From the NCBI GenBank assembly GCA_030039155.1, contig JASHQL010000128.1, positions 1 to 37,591 of the forward strand: DNA of 37,591 nucleotides, given 5' to 3'. A program made the translations under genes and the position numbers. The notes below the pieces were generated by a model that was not told the DNA's origin, searched no databases, and was given only the letters and a program-made list of their open reading frames with translations. Shown in pieces: positions 35,975 through 37,591 of the stretch (within the stretch, counting starts at the first letter, position 1; every line of letters starts with the position of its first letter). This DNA is from Streptosporangiaceae bacterium (GTDB lineage: Bacteria; Actinomycetota; Actinomycetes; Streptosporangiales; Streptosporangiaceae).

Positions 35975-37591
35975 ATGCGGCAATGGCGAGCCAGGTGCGT
36001 CCGCACGCTCGCGGCGTCAGCCGTGCTGCTCGGTGCGGCCGGCTTCGGCGGCCAGCCGGCCGCGGTCGCGGCGGCCGCAAGCTCCTGCCCGCTGCCCTCC
36101 GGCGGGCAGCTTCAGGGCATCGACGTTTCCTCGCTGAACCACCCGGGCGATGCGCCGATCGACTGGCCGCAGGTTGCGAGCTGCGGCTACCGGTTCGCGT
36201 TCGTCAAGGTCAGCGAGGGCTCGTACTACGTCAACAGCTACTACCAGGCCGACCTTGCCGGCGCCGAGGATGCCGGGCTGCTGGCAGCGCCTTATCAGTT
36301 TGCGATCCCGAACTACTCGGGCGGCACGCTGCAGGCGGACTACGCGGTCAACAATGCCGATCTCCAGCCGAACGGCATGACGCTGCCGCTCACCGTGGAC
36401 CTGGAGCCCGACCCCTACGTCAGCCAGGACCACACCAACGAGTGCTACGGGCTCAGCGCGGCAAAGATGGTGTCCTGGATCAGGGCCTTCGTCACCGAGG
36501 CGGCCAGGCGCACCGGTCAGCTGCCGATCATCTACACCACCGCGGCGTGGTGGAACAAGTGCACGGACCGGAGCGAGGCGTTCGCCGCCGATCCGCTCTG
36601 GGTGGCCCAGTACGGCGTCTCCCAGCCGGCCCTGCCGGCCGGCTGGGCCGGCTACGCCTACTGGCAGTACAGCGCGACCGCCACCGTCACCGGCATCGAG
36701 AACCAGGCCGACGCGGACTACTTCAACGACGCGGCGATGCAGCTTGCCGTGCCGGCGACGCAGAGCGACGCGACCGGCAGCACGGTGCAGCTCAACGTCG
36801 GCTCGCTGAACGCGGCCGCCGGGCAGCAGCTCAGCTACACCGCAGCCGGACTGCCGTCCGGGCTGGCCATCAACCCCTCGACCGGCGTCATCTCCGGCCA
36901 GCTCGGCAGCAGCCCGGCCACGGCGCAGGTGACCGTGACGGCCACCGCGGCCGGCGGGCCGGCCGGCTCGGTGTCGTTCGGCTGGCAGGTGCACGGCCCG
37001 GTCACCCTGGCCAGCGTGCCGAACCAGGCAAGCACGGCAGGTGCGCCGGCCCGGCTGCAGCTACAGGCCGCCGACGGGCTGCCTGGCTGCTCGCTCACGT
37101 TCACCGCGGCCGGCCTGCCGCCCGGCCTGTCGGTCAGCAGCTGCGGGCTGATCACCGGCTGGCTGCAGGCGCCGGGCAATTCGGCGGTCACGGTCAGCGT
37201 CGCCGACAGCAGCGGCGCGGTGCTCGGCACGACCACGTTCAGCTGGCACGTCGGCGCCGCCGACCGCACCGGCCAGCCGGCCGGCCAGGTCCGGCTGAAC
37301 ACCGCAGGCAAGTGCCTCGACCAGCTTTCGGCAGGCCGCGCCGGGATCTGGCGCTGCGATCATCGCGCCGGCGAGCGGTGGCGGATCGGCCAGGACGGCA
37401 CGCTCAGGATCGGCGGCAGGTGCCTGTCCGCGCCCGCCAGCGGAACCGGCAGCGCGGTGACGCTGGCCAACTGCGACGGCAGCACGGCCCAGCAGTGGCA
37501 GCCGGGCAGCGGCGCGACGCTGGCCAGCGTGCGTGCTGGCCGCTGCCTGGCGGCCGCGGCCAGCCGCAACGGCGCCGCGGTGCAGCTAGCC
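35975..37591 (+). CDS. Secreted GH25 lysozyme-like protein with Ig-like and ricin-type beta-trefoil regions (3' truncated by window)
   Basis: Hand translation from ATG 35975: signal peptide, LQGIDVSSLNHPGDAPIDWPQV, FAFVKVSEGSYYVN, LTVDLEPD, GYAYWQYSATATV, Ig-like repeats (LNVGSLNAAAGQQLSYTAAGLPSGLAINPSTGVISG), then CLDQLSAGRAGIWRCDHRAGERWRIG. Absent from the ORF track, probably because no stop is in the window. Confidence 0.85.
   Translation, partial: MRQWRARCVRTLAASAVLLGAAGFGGQPAAVAAAASSCPLPSGGQLQGIDVSSLNHPGDAPIDWPQVASCGYRFAFVKVSEGSYYVNSYYQADLAGAEDAGLLAAPYQFAIPNYSGGTLQADYAVNNADLQPNGMTLPLTVDLEPDPYVSQDHTNECYGLSAAKMVSWIRAFVTEAARRTGQLPIIYTTAAWWNKCTDRSEAFAADPLWVAQYGVSQPALPAGWAGYAYWQYSATATVTGIENQADADYFNDAAMQLAVPATQSDATGSTVQLNVGSLNAAAGQQLSYTAAGLPSGLAINPSTGVISGQLGSSPATAQVTVTATAAGGPAGSVSFGWQVHGPVTLASVPNQASTAGAPARLQLQAADGLPGCSLTFTAAGLPPGLSVSSCGLITGWLQAPGNSAVTVSVADSSGAVLGTTTFSWHVGAADRTGQPAGQVRLNTAGKCLDQLSAGRAGIWRCDHRAGERWRIGQDGTLRIGGRCLSAPASGTGSAVTLANCDGSTAQQWQPGSGATLASVRAGRCLAAAASRNGAAVQLA

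Noticed and set aside
36017-36994. 325-aa minus-strand ORF at the right edge
   Set aside because: Antisense to the GH25-like gene, which has a signal peptide and catalytic motifs.
1-37591. CRISPR array, tRNA/rRNA genes, transposases or integrases
   Set aside because: No regular spaced repeats, no cloverleaf-like or rRNA-like segments recognised, and no transposase or recombinase motifs in any plausible CDS.

Overview
High-GC actinobacterial chromosomal window of about 37.6 kb. Its core reads as a dormancy/hypoxia (DosR/DevR-type) island. A NarL-family response regulator very close to mycobacterial DosR (24060-24728 +) lies convergent to a GAF-GAF histidine kinase of the DosS/DosT type (24725-26434 -), with their stop codons interlocked in one CTAG. 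Around the pair are gene families recalled from the M. tuberculosis DosR regulon: six universal stress proteins, two Acg-type nitroreductases, two CBS-BON proteins, two PNPOx-like flavin/F420-fold proteins, an Hsp20, an Rv1733c-like membrane protein, a WS/DGAT acyltransferase with an alpha/beta hydrolase, and a HAD + GH65 pair. There are also families I do not associate with that regulon: two Orn/Lys/Arg decarboxylases flanking an APC permease, a GNAT/acyl-CoA-synthetase (Pat-like) fusion, an AcuC-like deacetylase, a stand-alone cNMP-binding protein, a STAS-PAS protein with a degenerate kinase dimerisation helix, and a pair of SRPBCC paralogs. Reading by eye, I find about 20 copies of a GGGAC-N4-GTCCC-like element, most of them in intergenic regions upstream of these genes, including upstream of the regulator. 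The left edge is a truncated non-canonical cytochrome b. The right edge is a GH25 lysozyme-like secreted protein that runs off the window and is missing from the ORF track. No tRNA, rRNA, CRISPR or mobile element was recognised. All homology calls are from recalled family motifs; no searches were run.
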